NCBI RefSeq assembly: GCF_905397395.1
Contig: NZ_CAJPVH010000003.1
Location: 1-64,000 of the forward strand
Direction: 5' to 3'
Source: Cupriavidus campinensis
GTDB taxonomy: Bacteria > Pseudomonadota > Gammaproteobacteria > Burkholderiales > Burkholderiaceae
Length of the DNA: 64,000 bases
Part shown: positions 53,905 through 62,981 of the stretch, piece after piece
Position numbering within the stretch: the stretch's first letter is position 1
How the letters are laid out: each line of letters begins with the position of its first letter
Program-made: the position numbers and the translations under genes
Notes under the pieces: generated by a model
Database searches by the model: none
Told to the model about the DNA's origin: nothing
Seen by the model: the letters and a program-made list of their open reading frames with translations, nothing else

Positions 53905-55317
53905 TCAAACCTGAAAATCGGCGGCGATGTCGGCATCGGTGCGCGCGGCGAGCCGCCCCGACCGGCAAGCCGTGGTGAAGGCCTCGTAGTCGCGTTCCAC
54001 CTGGTCCGCGTAGGCGTTGGCATAGCCCACCAGCGCCTCGGCCATGGCATCGCTGGTGCCCAGGTAGCCGCTGATCTCCGGCGCAAGGTTGCTCGCCTTG
54101 GCATGCGCGCGGGCCAGTGCCCGACCGCAGATGCGCCCGTAGCCGGTCAGCAGGTCGGCATCCATCAGTTCGATCTCGGCCGAGAATTTCATGTCGCGCA
54201 ACTGCCGGGCGTAGAAATGGCGGCCGTACGGCCCCTTGGTCCAGCCCAGGAACAGGTCGCTGGCGGCCTGCATCAGGCGTTGCCCCTCCACCACGCGCCG
54301 GCCCTCGTGCGTCAGCTTCGGCGACTTGAAGAAGCGCGCCACCACCGATTGCGTGGCTTCCTTGAACTGGAGGAACAGCGGCTTGTCATGGCTGTCCGTG
54401 AGCAGCTGGATCAGGCAGCGCGTGCCCACGCTGCCCACGCCCACCACCTTGAAGGCGATGTCCTGGGAGGTGAAGTGCGAGAGCAGTTCGCGGCGATCGG
54501 CGGCCAGCGTGGTGATGTAATCGCTGAAGCACCTGGCAATCACTTCGGGGCCGATGTCGGTCTTGAGCCAGTCGTCGTCCTCGGTGAACAGCGTTTGCTC
54601 GCCGCGCACATGGAAGAGGGCCGGCGGGGCGTCCAGGATGCGCCAGCGGTGCCCCTCGCGCTCGCTCAGCTTCGGCAGCAGCGTCTCATGCGTCCGGCTG
54701 GCGGCGCGCTCCATCGCGCGGCGGATCTCCTTCTGGGCCACAGGGTTGAGCGCCTCGGCCAGCAGGCGGTCGAACGTAATGCGGTCGTACCAGGTTTCCA
54801 GCACGCCCATTTCCGCATACATGGCCATGCGGTCACGGTAGCCGTTGACCACTTCGCACACCATGTTGTCGGCGACGGCCTTGCTGTGGCGCAGGTGGCG
54901 CGCGGCCACCACCATACTGGCGGTCAGCCGCTTCAGGTCCCACTCCCATGGGCCGGGGCTGGTCTCGTCGAAATCGTTCAGATCGAACAGCAGCGCGCGC
55001 TCGGGCGTAGCAAACCCGCCGAAATTCGAGAGGTGGCAGTCGCCGCAGATCTGGATGGTCATGCCCGAGGCTGGCGTGCCGGCAAGGTCGTGCGCCTGGA
55101 TGATCGCGCCGCCTCGGAAAAATGCGAACGGGGACTGGATCATGCGCCCGTAGCGCAAGGGCACCAGCCGCTCCACCCGGCCAGCGCTGCTGGTCTCGAG
55201 CAGCGGTATCGGGTCCCGGTCCACATTGCCGACCGCCGCGTGCGAGCGCCGCGGCACCAGTTGGCGCAGCGCCTTGCCGCGGGCGCGCCGTTCGTTCAGA
55301 TCCGCCACATGTTCCAA
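53905..55317 (-). CDS. DUF2252 domain protein
   Basis: A 470-residue protein of the DUF2252 family, which has a kinase-like fold. Motifs are SPFAFFRGGA near residue 65, ICGDCHLSNFGGF near 92, FDLNDFDETSPGPWEWDLKR near 110 (acidic, candidate catalytic or metal residues) and GVGSVGTRCLIQLL near 290. The start is TTG 55317, supported by GGAGG five bases upstream; no in-frame ATG exists close by. The activity of this family is unproven. It is followed by a small gene and faces two small plus-strand genes. Confidence 0.88.
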   Translation of the reverse strand: MEHVADLNERRARGKALRQLVPRRSHAAVGNVDRDPIPLLETSSAGRVERLVPLRYGRMIQSPFAFFRGGAIIQAHDLAGTPASGMTIQICGDCHLSNFGGFATPERALLFDLNDFDETSPGPWEWDLKRLTASMVVAARHLRHSKAVADNMVCEVVNGYRDRMAMYAEMGVLETWYDRITFDRLLAEALNPVAQKEIRRAMERAASRTHETLLPKLSEREGHRWRILDAPPALFHVRGEQTLFTEDDDWLKTDIGPEVIARCFSDYITTLAADRRELLSHFTSQDIAFKVVGVGSVGTRCLIQLLTDSHDKPLFLQFKEATQSVVARFFKSPKLTHEGRRVVEGQRLMQAASDLFLGWTKGPYGRHFYARQLRDMKFSAEIELMDADLLTGYGRICGRALARAHAKASNLAPEISGYLGTSDAMAEALVGYANAYADQVERDYEAFTTACRSGRLAARTDADIAADFQV

Positions 55318-55548
55318 AATGCCTCCATGCCTTCGGCCGGAAAAACGTTGTGAAACCAGCGATTTGTGCAGCGTATGTAACGAAGCTAAGACAAGCGTCG
55401 CACATTGTCAATTTGGCACCGCACGTCGCATGCATCACATCTGGCCGTGCCTTTGCGGAAAAATCAGACGCCCCCCTACAAAGGTGTCACAACTAAGCGT
55501 GTAAGCTTGGGTCTCATCTCGCAGCACCAACAAGGAACCATCGAGTCC

Positions 55549-55830
55549 ATGACAAAGAATTTTCTTGCAGCCATGCGCCAGTACGTGTGGTTCAGGGGGG
55601 TGAAGCACCATGTGGTCCAGGGCGTGGAAGCACTGGCCGATCTGCTCAAGTCCCCTTCCGTCGCCGCCCGTGCCGTGGCCGCGATCGTTTCCGAAACCGA
55701 ACAAGGCGTGCAGGTGTGGGTCTCGTACTTCGGCAAGCCGATGGACCCGCATACGAACTACGTGCTCTGGCCCACGCGGGCGCTGAAGCCCGCACGGCGG
55801 CGCATCACGCCGCAATTGCCCCGGTCCTGA
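55549..55830 (+). CDS. Small hypothetical protein
   Basis: A 93-residue basic protein (MTKNFLAAMRQYVWFRGVKH ... RITPQLPRS) with a helical N-terminus and WVSYFGKPMDPHTNYVLWP in the second half. AAGGAA lies 13 bases before the ATG, a loose ribosome site. It is divergent from DUF2252 across 231 bases with no other feature. No family is recognised. The non-shadow composition and the tandem gene downstream support it being real. Confidence 0.6.
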   Translation: MTKNFLAAMRQYVWFRGVKHHVVQGVEALADLLKSPSVAARAVAAIVSETEQGVQVWVSYFGKPMDPHTNYVLWPTRALKPARRRITPQLPRS

Positions 55831-55889
55831 TCGCCCCCCGGCCCTGCGTCTCACAATTGCGTCTCACAATCGTTCGACAAGGAGCAGCC

Positions 55890-56153
55890 ATGCCCGAACC
55901 GCAACATGATGAAGCGCTGGTCAACAATTTTCTGGAGCGCGTGTCCGCGCTGTCGGTCAGCGCCTTCGATGGCGCCGACGTGACGCAGGAGCTCACGCAA
56001 CTGATGCGCGATGCATCGACCAAGCTGGGCGGCGGCGGCAATATCGCCGTGCTCAAGGGCCGCCTCACCGATCGCGCCGAGGCGGCCGAGCGCGAAGGCC
56101 AGCCGCAGGTGCGCGACACGTTCGCGAAGGCGGCGTCGCTGGTGCACGCGTAG
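55890..56153 (+). CDS. Small hypothetical protein
   Basis: An 87-residue acidic helical protein (MPEPQHDEALVNNFLERVSA ... FAKAASLVHA). AAGGAG lies 6 bases before the ATG, a strong start signal. GGGGNIAVLKGRL in the middle is the most distinctive segment. It follows the previous small gene by 59 bases, so the two may be co-transcribed. No family is recognised. Confidence 0.65.
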   Translation: MPEPQHDEALVNNFLERVSALSVSAFDGADVTQELTQLMRDASTKLGGGGNIAVLKGRLTDRAEAAEREGQPQVRDTFAKAASLVHA

Positions 56154-56199
56154 GCGTCAGGCGCTGAAAATACGATGTGGGAAAGTACTGCCAGGAACG

Positions 56200-56219
56200 C
56201 TCTGCCGTGATCGGCAGAG
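56200..56219 (-). terminator. Hairpin after tRNA-fMet
   Basis: CTCTGCCG and CGGCAGAG form an 8-base perfect stem with loop TGAT, 27 bases beyond the tRNA 3' end. There is only a weak T stretch, so termination or 3' processing is possible. Confidence 0.5.
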
Positions 56220-56244
56220 GTGTTTGAAGAGGGCTTCAGAGGTG

Positions 56245-56322
<78 letters not shown>

Positions 56323-56336
56323 TCTGAAGGAGATGA

Positions 56337-56365
56337 ATTATGGGGGATCGTCCCGCATAAGGCAA
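56337..56365 (-). promoter_or_regulatory. Promoter of tRNA-fMet
   Basis: On the minus strand TTGCCT (56365-56360) and CATAAT (56342-56337) are 17 bases apart, ending 14 bases before the tRNA. Confidence 0.7.
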
Positions 56366-56397
56366 CCACTATTTCCACTTTCTGCACCATGAAGAAG

Positions 56398-56426
56398 AAA
56401 ACGCCCGCGAAGGGCGTTTTCTTTTT
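56398..56426. terminator. Bidirectional terminator
   Basis: GAAAACGCCC and GGGCGTTTTC form a 10-base stem with a short loop and T-rich flanks on both strands. It ends the minus-strand gene at 56445. Confidence 0.82.
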
Positions 56427-56444
56427 GTGCATTACCGACGCGGA

Positions 56445-56684
56445 TCACGCGATACGCCGCACCGTGTGCGCGTCATCAAGATCATCGAGCGTCGAGGCAA
56501 CGTAGCGGTTCACGTGCTCGAGCGCCTCGAGCTTCGTATCGAAAGGATGGCTCGGAAAAGGATTGTGCCGGGCCATCAGGATTTCGCCGTCCACGCGCCG
56601 GATGACCTCGATCAGGATCCCCCACTTGCCCTTCGGCAAATTGATCACTTCGTAGACGATCTTGAACCCTTCATACTCGGGCAT
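56445..56684 (-). CDS. Small hypothetical protein
   Basis: A 79-residue protein (MPEYEGFKIVYEVINLPKGK ... DDAHTVRRIA). A near-perfect AGGAGGT ribosome site lies 5 bases before ATG 56684. It has alternating strands (FKIVYEVINL, KWGILIEVIRR) then a helix (TKLEALEHVNRYVAS), a small alpha/beta fold seen in many Burkholderiaceae proteins of unknown function. A longer reading upstream lacks support. It has its own terminator and is probably a single-gene unit. Confidence 0.75.
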   Translation of the reverse strand: MPEYEGFKIVYEVINLPKGKWGILIEVIRRVDGEILMARHNPFPSHPFDTKLEALEHVNRYVASTLDDLDDAHTVRRIA

Positions 56685-56841
56685 GGTTACCTCCTGTCTT
56701 CTGCAAGGCGCGAACATCGCGCTCCACATCCAGACTAGGGGTCACCCCGCCGATCAAAAATGATCCTGATCAAGTTCCGGCCCGACAGACGCATCACGAC
56801 GTGATATGCGTCATTGCACTGGCCACAAGGAACTTTGCTGT

Positions 56842-57120
56842 CTATCTGACCGGCCCCAAAAGTTTGTCGATAAGGGCGTAGGCAGCACTGAAAGCCGCCA
56901 CTTCGGCCGCGTGCCGCGTGGCAAATTCGTGGCCGCCGCTGGAAAGTATCTCGATATCACCGGTATCAGAGGGATCGACACCTTCCTCGGCAACGCGCAC
57001 CTCGTAGCCATACGTTTCGGTGTCGGCCACGCTGCCGGCCACCGCCTGACGATGCGACGACACCAGCACGTAGGCATCCATGCCGCGATAGCCCTCCACC
57101 CGCCATTCATCCTGGTTCAT
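56842..57120 (-). CDS. Small hypothetical protein
   Basis: A 92-residue acidic protein (MNQDEWRVEGYRGMDAYVLV ... AYALIDKLLGPVR). GGGAGAA precedes ATG 57120. It has a beta-rich first half and a helical C-terminus (AEVAAFSAAYALIDKLL), broadly similar in plan to the neighbour at 56445 though not clearly homologous. Codons continue upstream in frame, but that part runs through the tRNA-Arg gene and is not coding. No family is recognised. Confidence 0.7.
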   Translation of the reverse strand: MNQDEWRVEGYRGMDAYVLVSSHRQAVAGSVADTETYGYEVRVAEEGVDPSDTGDIEILSSGGHEFATRHAAEVAAFSAAYALIDKLLGPVR

Positions 57121-57238
57121 GCGCGTTCTCCCTGCGATCGACAAGACCGATGCAGGTTTGAGCGGTGCGCGGGCGGAGCGTTCCAGCGAGCGAAAGGGAA
57201 ATACGGGGAGCGGGGGCGGAGAATCGAGGCCAGAATGC

Positions 57239-57270
57239 AAAAAGGGCTTCCGTTTCCGGAAGCCCTTTTT
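57239..57270 (-). terminator. Terminator of tRNA-Arg
   Basis: AAAAAGGGCTTCCG and CGGAAGCCCTTTTT form a long perfect stem with a short loop. On the minus strand it follows the tRNA 3' end by 12 bases with a T run. Confidence 0.9.
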
Positions 57271-57281
57271 GACTCGATAGG

Positions 57282-57358
57282 TGGCGCGGCTGGCAGGATT
57301 CGAACCCACGACCCCTTGGTTCGTAGCCAAGTACTCTATCCAACTGAGCTACAGCCGC
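57282..57358 (-). tRNA. tRNA-Arg (anticodon ACG)
   Basis: A 77-base cloverleaf with encoded CCA. The acceptor GCGGCTG pairs with CAGCCGC, the anticodon stem is CTTGG/CCAAG with loop CTACGAA holding ACG (57322-57324 on the complement), and the T arm contains GGTTCGAATCC. It reads CGU, CGC and CGA after inosine modification. Confidence 0.97.
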
Positions 57359-57372
57359 ACTCGAGAAATGAG

Positions 57373-57400
57373 ATTATATAGAAGTTTTCAGTTTTGTGAA
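57373..57400 (-). promoter_or_regulatory. Promoter of tRNA-Arg
   Basis: On the minus strand TTCACA (57400-57395) and a consensus TATAAT (57378-57373) are 16 bases apart, ending 14 bases before the tRNA. Confidence 0.7.
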
Positions 57401-57451
57401 CCCCCTACGCCGCATTTTTTTCGCCCGGCGCGCCCCAGCCGCGCAACTTCC

Positions 57452-57457
57452 TATAAT
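57452..57457 (+). promoter_or_regulatory. Consensus -10 box of greB
   Basis: TATAAT lies 26 bases before the greB ATG, giving a leader of roughly 20 bases. No convincing -35 is present. Confidence 0.55.
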
Positions 57458-57483
57458 GACTACCCGAAGAAGTGATCCGGACC

Positions 57484-58053
57484 ATGAACAAGGCTTTTGT
57501 CAAAGAGTCGTCGAACGATGACGACGACGACCTGCCCGAGGGCGCGACACCGCTGCCCGCCGGCACCAAGAACTACATTACCGCCACGGGCTACAACCGG
57601 CTGCGCGACGAGCTGATGCACCTGATCGACGTGGAGCGTCCCGAGGTGGTGCAGATCGTCTCCTGGGCCGCCTCCAACGGCGACCGCTCCGAGAACGGCG
57701 ACTATCTCTACGGCAAGAAGCGGCTGCGCGAGATCGACCGCCGCATCCGCTTCCTCACGCGCCGGCTCGACAAGGCCGAAGTCGTCGACCCCTCGCTGCA
57801 GGGCGACAACGACCAGGTCTTCTTCGGCGCCACGGTCACCTATGCGAACCAGTCGGGCGACGAAACCACCATCACCATCGTCGGCATGGACGAGGTAGAC
57901 CTCGACAACAACCATGTGAGCTGGATTTCGCCGATCGCCAAGGCGCTGATCAAGGCGCGCGAGGGCGACACCGTGCCGCTGCGCACGCCGGCCGGGATGG
58001 AACAGATCGATATATTGGAAGTCCGCTACCCGGCGAAGGCCGCGGTGAACTAG
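57484..58053 (+). CDS. greB: Transcription elongation factor GreB
   Basis: A 189-residue cleavage factor that rescues backtracked RNA polymerase. After an acidic tail (DDDDDLPEGATPLPAGTKNY) the N-terminal coiled coil carries the acidic tip pair in SNGDRSENGDYLYGKKRLRE near residues 64-83, which marks GreB rather than GreA. The FKBP-like C-terminal domain ends KALIKAREGDTVPLRTPAG. The N-terminal extension of about 30 residues is longer than in E. coli GreB (158 residues). ATG 57484 is used; an upstream GTG adds four residues. Convergent with spoT, 3 bases apart. Confidence 0.95.
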   Translation: MNKAFVKESSNDDDDDLPEGATPLPAGTKNYITATGYNRLRDELMHLIDVERPEVVQIVSWAASNGDRSENGDYLYGKKRLREIDRRIRFLTRRLDKAEVVDPSLQGDNDQVFFGATVTYANQSGDETTITIVGMDEVDLDNNHVSWISPIAKALIKAREGDTVPLRTPAGMEQIDILEVRYPAKAAVN

Positions 58054-58056
58054 GCG

Positions 58057-60492
58057 TCAGCCGTCGTTGCGGTCGCGGAAGATCCGGATTACGTCCGGGT
58101 TGCGCCGCAGCCCACGCATCACGTTGGCCAGGTGCAGGCGGTTCTGGACCTGGATCACGAACTGCATGTACGTGGCTTCCTGGTGGCCGCCCTGCTGCTG
58201 TTCCATGGCCACGTGGGCCACGTTGGCGTCGGCGGCGGTCAGGTCCGCGGCCACGCGCGCCACGATGCCCTTCACGTTGCGCACCATGACCTTGATCGAC
58301 ACGTCGAAGGCGCGCGTCGTCTTCTTGGCCCACATGACCTCGATCCAGTGCTCCGGGTCCTTGCTGTGCAGCCGCTTGGCCACCTTGCAGTCCTGCACGT
58401 GGATCTGCAGCCCCTCGCCCTTGCCCAGATAGCCGACGATCGAATCGCCCGGAATCGGCCGGCAGCAGGCCGAGAAGATCATCGACATGCCTTCGTCGCC
58501 GGTGATCGGCACGGCCGGCGCTTCCTCGCCCGCAAAGGTCTGCACGGCGGCCAGCAGCGCGCTGTCGACGTCGCCGGACAGCTCCTGCAGCAGGATCTCC
58601 ATGCGCCGCGCCACCACTGCCGGCACGCGGCGGCCGAGCGCCAGGTCGGCGAAGATGTCTTCCTTATGCTTGTTGCCGGTCCACTGGATCATGCGATCCC
58701 AGACCGCCTGCGGCACCGCCTTCAGCTCGATGCCAAGCTGGCGCGTCGACTGCTCCAGCAGGCGCTCGCCCAGCTGGATGGCCTCGTCGAGCTTGGTGGT
58801 CTTGAGGTAATGCCGGATCGCCGCGCGCGCCTTGCCCGTGCGGACGAAGGCGAGCCACGCCGGATTCGGCTTCGAGTACGGCGCCGTCACCACCTCGACG
58901 ATATCGCCGCTCTTCAGCTCGGTGCGCAGCGGCAGCAGCTCGTTGTTGATCTTGACCGCCACGCACTGGTTGCCCAGGTCGCTGTGCACCGCGTAGGCGA
59001 AGTCCAGCGCCGTGGCGCCGCGCGGCAGTGCGCGGATATGGCCCTTCGGCGTGAACACGTAGACCGCGTCCGGGAACAGGTCGATCTTGACGTGCTCCAG
59101 GAACTCCTGCGAGTCGCCGGTCTGGCTCTGGATGTCCAGCAGTGACTGCAGCCACTGGTGGGCCTGCTGCTGGATATCGTTGGCGTGATCGGCCTGGTGC
59201 TTGTACATCCAGTGCGCAGCCACGCCGGCCTCGGCAATCTGGTGCATGCCGCGCGTGCGGATCTGGAACTCCACCGGCGTACCGAACGGGCCCACCAGCG
59301 TCGTGTGCAGCGACTGGTAGCCGTTGATCTTCGGAATCGCGATGTAGTCCTTGAACTTGCCCGGCATCGGCTTGTACAGGCTGTGCAGCGCACCCATCGC
59401 CATGTAGCAGTGCATCTGCGTTTCCACCACCACGCGGAAGCCGTAGACGTCCAGCACCTGCGAGAACGACAGCTGCTTGTCGTGCATCTTGCGATAGATG
59501 CTGTACAGCGTCTTTTCGCGCCCGGACAGCTCGGCCACGATGCCGGCGTCGGCCAGCGCGCGCTCGGCGGCTTCCAGGATGCGCTTGACCACCTCGCGCC
59601 GGTTGCCGCGCGCGGCCTTGACGGCCTTCTCCAGCGTGGCGTAGCGGAACGGCGAGCCCACCTTGAACGACAGTTCCTGGAGCTCGCGGTAAATCGTGTT
59701 GAGACCCAGCCGGTGCGCGATCGGCGCGTAGATCTCCATGGTTTCGAGCGCGATCCGGCGCCGCTTCTCGGGCGGCACGAAATCGAGCGTACGCATGTTG
59801 TGCGTGCGATCGGCCAGCTTGACCAGGATCACCCGCACATCGCGCGCCATCGCGAGCAGCATCTTGCGGAAGCTTTCCGCCTGCGCCTGCTCGCGGCTCT
59901 GGAATTCGAGCTTGTCCAGCTTGGTCAGGCCATCCACCAGTTCCGAGACCTTGGGACCGAATTTCTCGGCCAGCTCGCTCTTGGTGATGCCCTGGTCCTC
60001 CATCACGTCATGGAGCAGCGCGGCCATGATCGACTGGACGTCCAGCTTCCAGTCCGCGCACAGCTCCGCCACCGCCACCGGATGGGTGATGTAGGGCTCG
60101 CCGCTCTGGCGGTACTGGCCCAGGTGGGCCTCGTCGGAAAACTGGAAGGCTTCGCGCACCAGCGCCTGGTCGGCGGGCTTCAGGTACGCGAGCTTCTCCA
60201 TCAGCCGGGCGATGGAGATGACCTGCTGGCGCGGCGGAACCGCTGGCTGCGAGGTCGGGCCGAAGAAGTGCCGGTATGACTGCGCCAGCACTGCGTCGAT
60301 GAAGAGCTCGCCCGCCGGCGCGGCCGGCAGGGTGCCCTCGACGGGCTCGGCCACGAGTTCGCTGGCCAGGCCCGCACGTGACTTACCCTGCAGCGGCGGC
60401 ACGACAGACCGCTCCCCGACGACGTTGTCGCCGAGCGGATCGGGCAGGTTCGGGGCGCCGGTTCGGGCGGTCATCGGCATCTGGCCAGACAT
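58057..60492 (-). CDS. spoT: Bifunctional (p)ppGpp synthetase/hydrolase SpoT
   Basis: An 811-residue stringent-response enzyme. From ATG 60492 the HD hydrolase domain follows a ~95-residue linker (SGEPYITHPVAVAELCADW, then HDVMEDQGIT), then the synthetase domain (YSIYRKMHDKQLSFSQVLDV, INGYQSLHTTLVGPFG), TGS (LPRGATALDFAYAVHSDLG) and a C-terminal ACT domain. GGAGGT lies 8 bases before ATG 60492. An in-frame ATG at 60705 would add 71 proline/alanine-rich residues but has only a weak ribosome site and somewhat lower third-position GC. It follows rpoZ, the classical order. It sets ppGpp levels in starvation. Confidence 0.93.
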   Translation of the reverse strand: MSGQMPMTARTGAPNLPDPLGDNVVGERSVVPPLQGKSRAGLASELVAEPVEGTLPAAPAGELFIDAVLAQSYRHFFGPTSQPAVPPRQQVISIARLMEKLAYLKPADQALVREAFQFSDEAHLGQYRQSGEPYITHPVAVAELCADWKLDVQSIMAALLHDVMEDQGITKSELAEKFGPKVSELVDGLTKLDKLEFQSREQAQAESFRKMLLAMARDVRVILVKLADRTHNMRTLDFVPPEKRRRIALETMEIYAPIAHRLGLNTIYRELQELSFKVGSPFRYATLEKAVKAARGNRREVVKRILEAAERALADAGIVAELSGREKTLYSIYRKMHDKQLSFSQVLDVYGFRVVVETQMHCYMAMGALHSLYKPMPGKFKDYIAIPKINGYQSLHTTLVGPFGTPVEFQIRTRGMHQIAEAGVAAHWMYKHQADHANDIQQQAHQWLQSLLDIQSQTGDSQEFLEHVKIDLFPDAVYVFTPKGHIRALPRGATALDFAYAVHSDLGNQCVAVKINNELLPLRTELKSGDIVEVVTAPYSKPNPAWLAFVRTGKARAAIRHYLKTTKLDEAIQLGERLLEQSTRQLGIELKAVPQAVWDRMIQWTGNKHKEDIFADLALGRRVPAVVARRMEILLQELSGDVDSALLAAVQTFAGEEAPAVPITGDEGMSMIFSACCRPIPGDSIVGYLGKGEGLQIHVQDCKVAKRLHSKDPEHWIEVMWAKKTTRAFDVSIKVMVRNVKGIVARVAADLTAADANVAHVAMEQQQGGHQEATYMQFVIQVQNRLHLANVMRGLRRNPDVIRIFRDRNDG

Positions 60493-60790
60493 GGCGCGCC
60501 TACCTCCGGGTGAACCCGGCGGCGCAGGCGGCAAGCCGACTGACACCGGCAGTGCGGAGGGTGTGGCAGGCAAGGGGGCGCCCGGCGCCACGCTGGCGGC
60601 GGCAACGGGGCCCAATGCCGGCCGTTCGCCGTCCGTCCGTACGCCGGGCGGGACCGGCGGGACGATCGCGGGATGGATCGCGGACTTGGACGACGATGAA
60701 GACATGGGGGCGGCCCCTGGAATCCGGACGAATGCGCGGCTGAATCCGCACGTACGCGAGACAACGATGCACCACAGGCCGCCCTGGCAA

Positions 60791-60994
60791 TCAGGTCGGC
60801 ACCTTCTTCAGCATCTCGATGCCGATCTGGCCGGACGCGATCTCGCGCAGCGCCACCACGGTGGGCTTGTCTTTGGCCTCGACCTTGGGCGTATGGCCCT
60901 GCACCAGCTGGCGTGCCCGGTACGTCGCGGCGAGCGCAAGCTCAAAGCGGTTCGGGATGTGTTTCAGACAATCTTCGACGGTAATACGCGCCAT
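60791..60994 (-). CDS. rpoZ: RNA polymerase omega subunit
   Basis: A 67-residue omega subunit that helps assemble RNA polymerase and takes part in ppGpp binding. [20 protein letters not shown] followed by [11 protein letters not shown] and [16 protein letters not shown] is the standard sequence, at the usual 67-70 residue length. ATG 60994 is the family start; an upstream in-frame start gives seven unconserved residues. It lies between gmk (97 bases) and spoT. Confidence 0.97.
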   Translation of the reverse strand: MARITVEDCLKHIPNRFELALAATYRARQLVQGHTPKVEAKDKPTVVALREIASGQIGIEMLKKVPT

Positions 60995-61091
60995 ATTGAA
61001 TCCACCTTGGGACAAAACCTGTTCGACAGGCCGTCATTTTACAGCACGCGGCCGGAAACGTTCCGGCCGCCCCCTGGGCACCGACCTCAGG

Positions 61092-61766
61092 TCAGTGAAT
61101 GCCCAACTCGATGAACAGCTCGTTGTGGCGTGCCTTCTGCGACGAAAAGCGCAGACGGGTGGCACGAACGACGTCCTTCAGCTGCGCCAGCGCGTCATCG
61201 AACACCTCGTTGATGATGACGTAGTCCGACTCCGACGCATGCGACATTTCGCTGCCCGCGGCCAGCAGGCGGCGCACGATCACGTTCGGCTCGTCCTGGC
61301 CGCGTTTCTTGAGCCGCTCCTCGAGCGCGGTCAGCGACGGCGGCAGGATGAAGATCTCCACCGCGTTCGAAAACCGCTTGTGCACCTGCTGGGCGCCCTG
61401 CCAGTCGATCTCGAGCAGCACATCGTTGCCCTGGGCCATCTGCTGCTCGATCCAGACCTGGGACGTGGCGTAGTAGTTGCCGTGCACCTCGGCCCATTCC
61501 AGGAACTCACCCCGGTCGCGTGCGGCGCGGAACTCGTCCACGGTAGTGAAATGGTACTCGCGGCCGTTCTGCTCGCCCGGGCGCGGCTTGCGCGTGGTGT
61601 GTGAGATCGACAGGCGGATGGCCGAATCCTGCGACAGCAGCTTGTTCACCAGCGTGGACTTGCCGGCGCCGGACGGGGCCACCACCATGAACAGGTTGCC
61701 GGGGTAGGCGGTGTCGATGGCGACGTGCGGCGTGGACTGGGACGCGGTGTGGGACGTTTCACTCAT
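61092..61766 (-). CDS. gmk: Guanylate kinase
   Basis: A 224-residue enzyme phosphorylating GMP to GDP. The P-loop APSGAGKST is at residues 30-38, the GMP-binding [20 protein letters not shown] near 53-72, and [14 protein letters not shown] near 117. A short N-terminal extension (about 20 residues, [20 protein letters not shown]) precedes the core and is longer than in E. coli. It is 22 bases after yicC and upstream of rpoZ-spoT in one minus-strand cluster. Confidence 0.96.
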   Translation of the reverse strand: MSETSHTASQSTPHVAIDTAYPGNLFMVVAPSGAGKSTLVNKLLSQDSAIRLSISHTTRKPRPGEQNGREYHFTTVDEFRAARDRGEFLEWAEVHGNYYATSQVWIEQQMAQGNDVLLEIDWQGAQQVHKRFSNAVEIFILPPSLTALEERLKKRGQDEPNVIVRRLLAAGSEMSHASESDYVIINEVFDDALAQLKDVVRATRLRFSSQKARHNELFIELGIH

Positions 61767-61788
61767 GATCTGTGATCTGGTTTAGGAC

Positions 61789-62724
61789 TTATTCGAGATT
61801 CTGGATCTGTTCGCGCATCTGCTCGATCAGCAGCTTGAGCTCCATCGACGCATCGGCCAGCTCCTTGGCGGCGGCCTTCGAGCCAAGCGTGTTCGCCTCG
61901 CGGTTCAGCTCCTGCATCATGAAGTCGAGCCGCTTGCCGACCTGACCGCCCTTCTTCAGGATATGCCGCGTTTCGTTGAGGTGGGCCTGCAGGCGCGACA
62001 GTTCCTCGGCAATATCGATGCGAATGCCATACACCGTGGCTTCCTGGCGGATGCGCTCGCCGATCTCGTCGCGGCTCATCGACGGCATGCCGGACGGTGC
62101 GGCCAGGTTGAACGCCTCCTGGAGGCGCTCGGTCAGCTTTTCCTGGTGATGGGCGATCAGTTGCGGGATGGTCGGCGTCAGGCGCTCGACGATGGCCAGC
62201 ATGGCGTCGATGCGCTCCATGAGCGTGGCCTTGAGGGCCTCGCCCTCGCGCCGGCGCGCTTCCAGCAGCTGGTTCAACGCGTCACGCGCGGCACCCGTGA
62301 CAGCCTCGCGCAGGGACTCCTGCGACAGTTCCGGCTCCACCAGCACGCCGGGCCAGCGCAGGATCTCGCCCATGCGCAGCGAACCGGCGCCGCTGAACGT
62401 AGCGGCTACGGTGGACTCCAGCGCGCGGATCTGGTCCAGCAGGCCCTGGTTCAGCGCCAGCGTGGCGCCGCCGGTATCGGTGCGCTGCAGGTTGATGCGG
62501 CACTCCAGCTTGCCACGCGACAGCTCGCCCATGAGCATCTCGCGCAGGGCGGGCTCGAACGCGCGGCATTCCTCGGGGGCGCGGAACAACAGGTCGAGAA
62601 AACGCGAATTGACAGTCCGGAATTCCACCGAAACCGAGGCGGTCCGGCCGCTGGGCTCGCCCTTGGCGTTTGTCAGCGGCGCCTGGCGCGTCGCCAGGCC
62701 ATACCCTGTCATGCTGTGGATCAT
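61789..62724 (-). CDS. YicC/YloC family endoribonuclease
   Basis: A 311-residue protein. It opens MIHSMTGYGLA, the fixed start of the YicC family, followed by VEFRTVNSRFLDLLFRAPEE. The C-terminal DUF1732 part ends GKRLDFMMQELNREANTLGS. E. coli YicC is an endoribonuclease that cleaves RNA hairpins such as RyhB; activity here is by family. It carries an insertion near residue 20 (TNAKGEPSGRT) not usual in the family. It is first in the yicC-gmk-rpoZ-spoT cluster, divergent from the kinase gene with 257 empty bases between. Confidence 0.92.
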   Translation of the reverse strand: MIHSMTGYGLATRQAPLTNAKGEPSGRTASVSVEFRTVNSRFLDLLFRAPEECRAFEPALREMLMGELSRGKLECRINLQRTDTGGATLALNQGLLDQIRALESTVAATFSGAGSLRMGEILRWPGVLVEPELSQESLREAVTGAARDALNQLLEARRREGEALKATLMERIDAMLAIVERLTPTIPQLIAHHQEKLTERLQEAFNLAAPSGMPSMSRDEIGERIRQEATVYGIRIDIAEELSRLQAHLNETRHILKKGGQVGKRLDFMMQELNREANTLGSKAAAKELADASMELKLLIEQMREQIQNLE

Positions 62725-62981
62725 TGTCGGTTATCTCGCGTAAGAGTCGGAAAGGGTCGGAAAGGGTCGAAATACGGGTAAATCGGGGCGGTAATCGCAT
62801 GCCGCCGGGGCCTGCAAGCCAGCACCGGGGCGGGTGCGCGGGCAGCGCGCCGGCCGGGCAGAAAATCAACGGAAAACCCGGTTGGAAAACGCGGATTTTT
62901 GGCAACAGTCCCCGCTAATGTTTTCTTTACAAGTGATCGATTAGCCGGGAGAATCCGTGGGCAAATGAGGTCCCGAATCCT

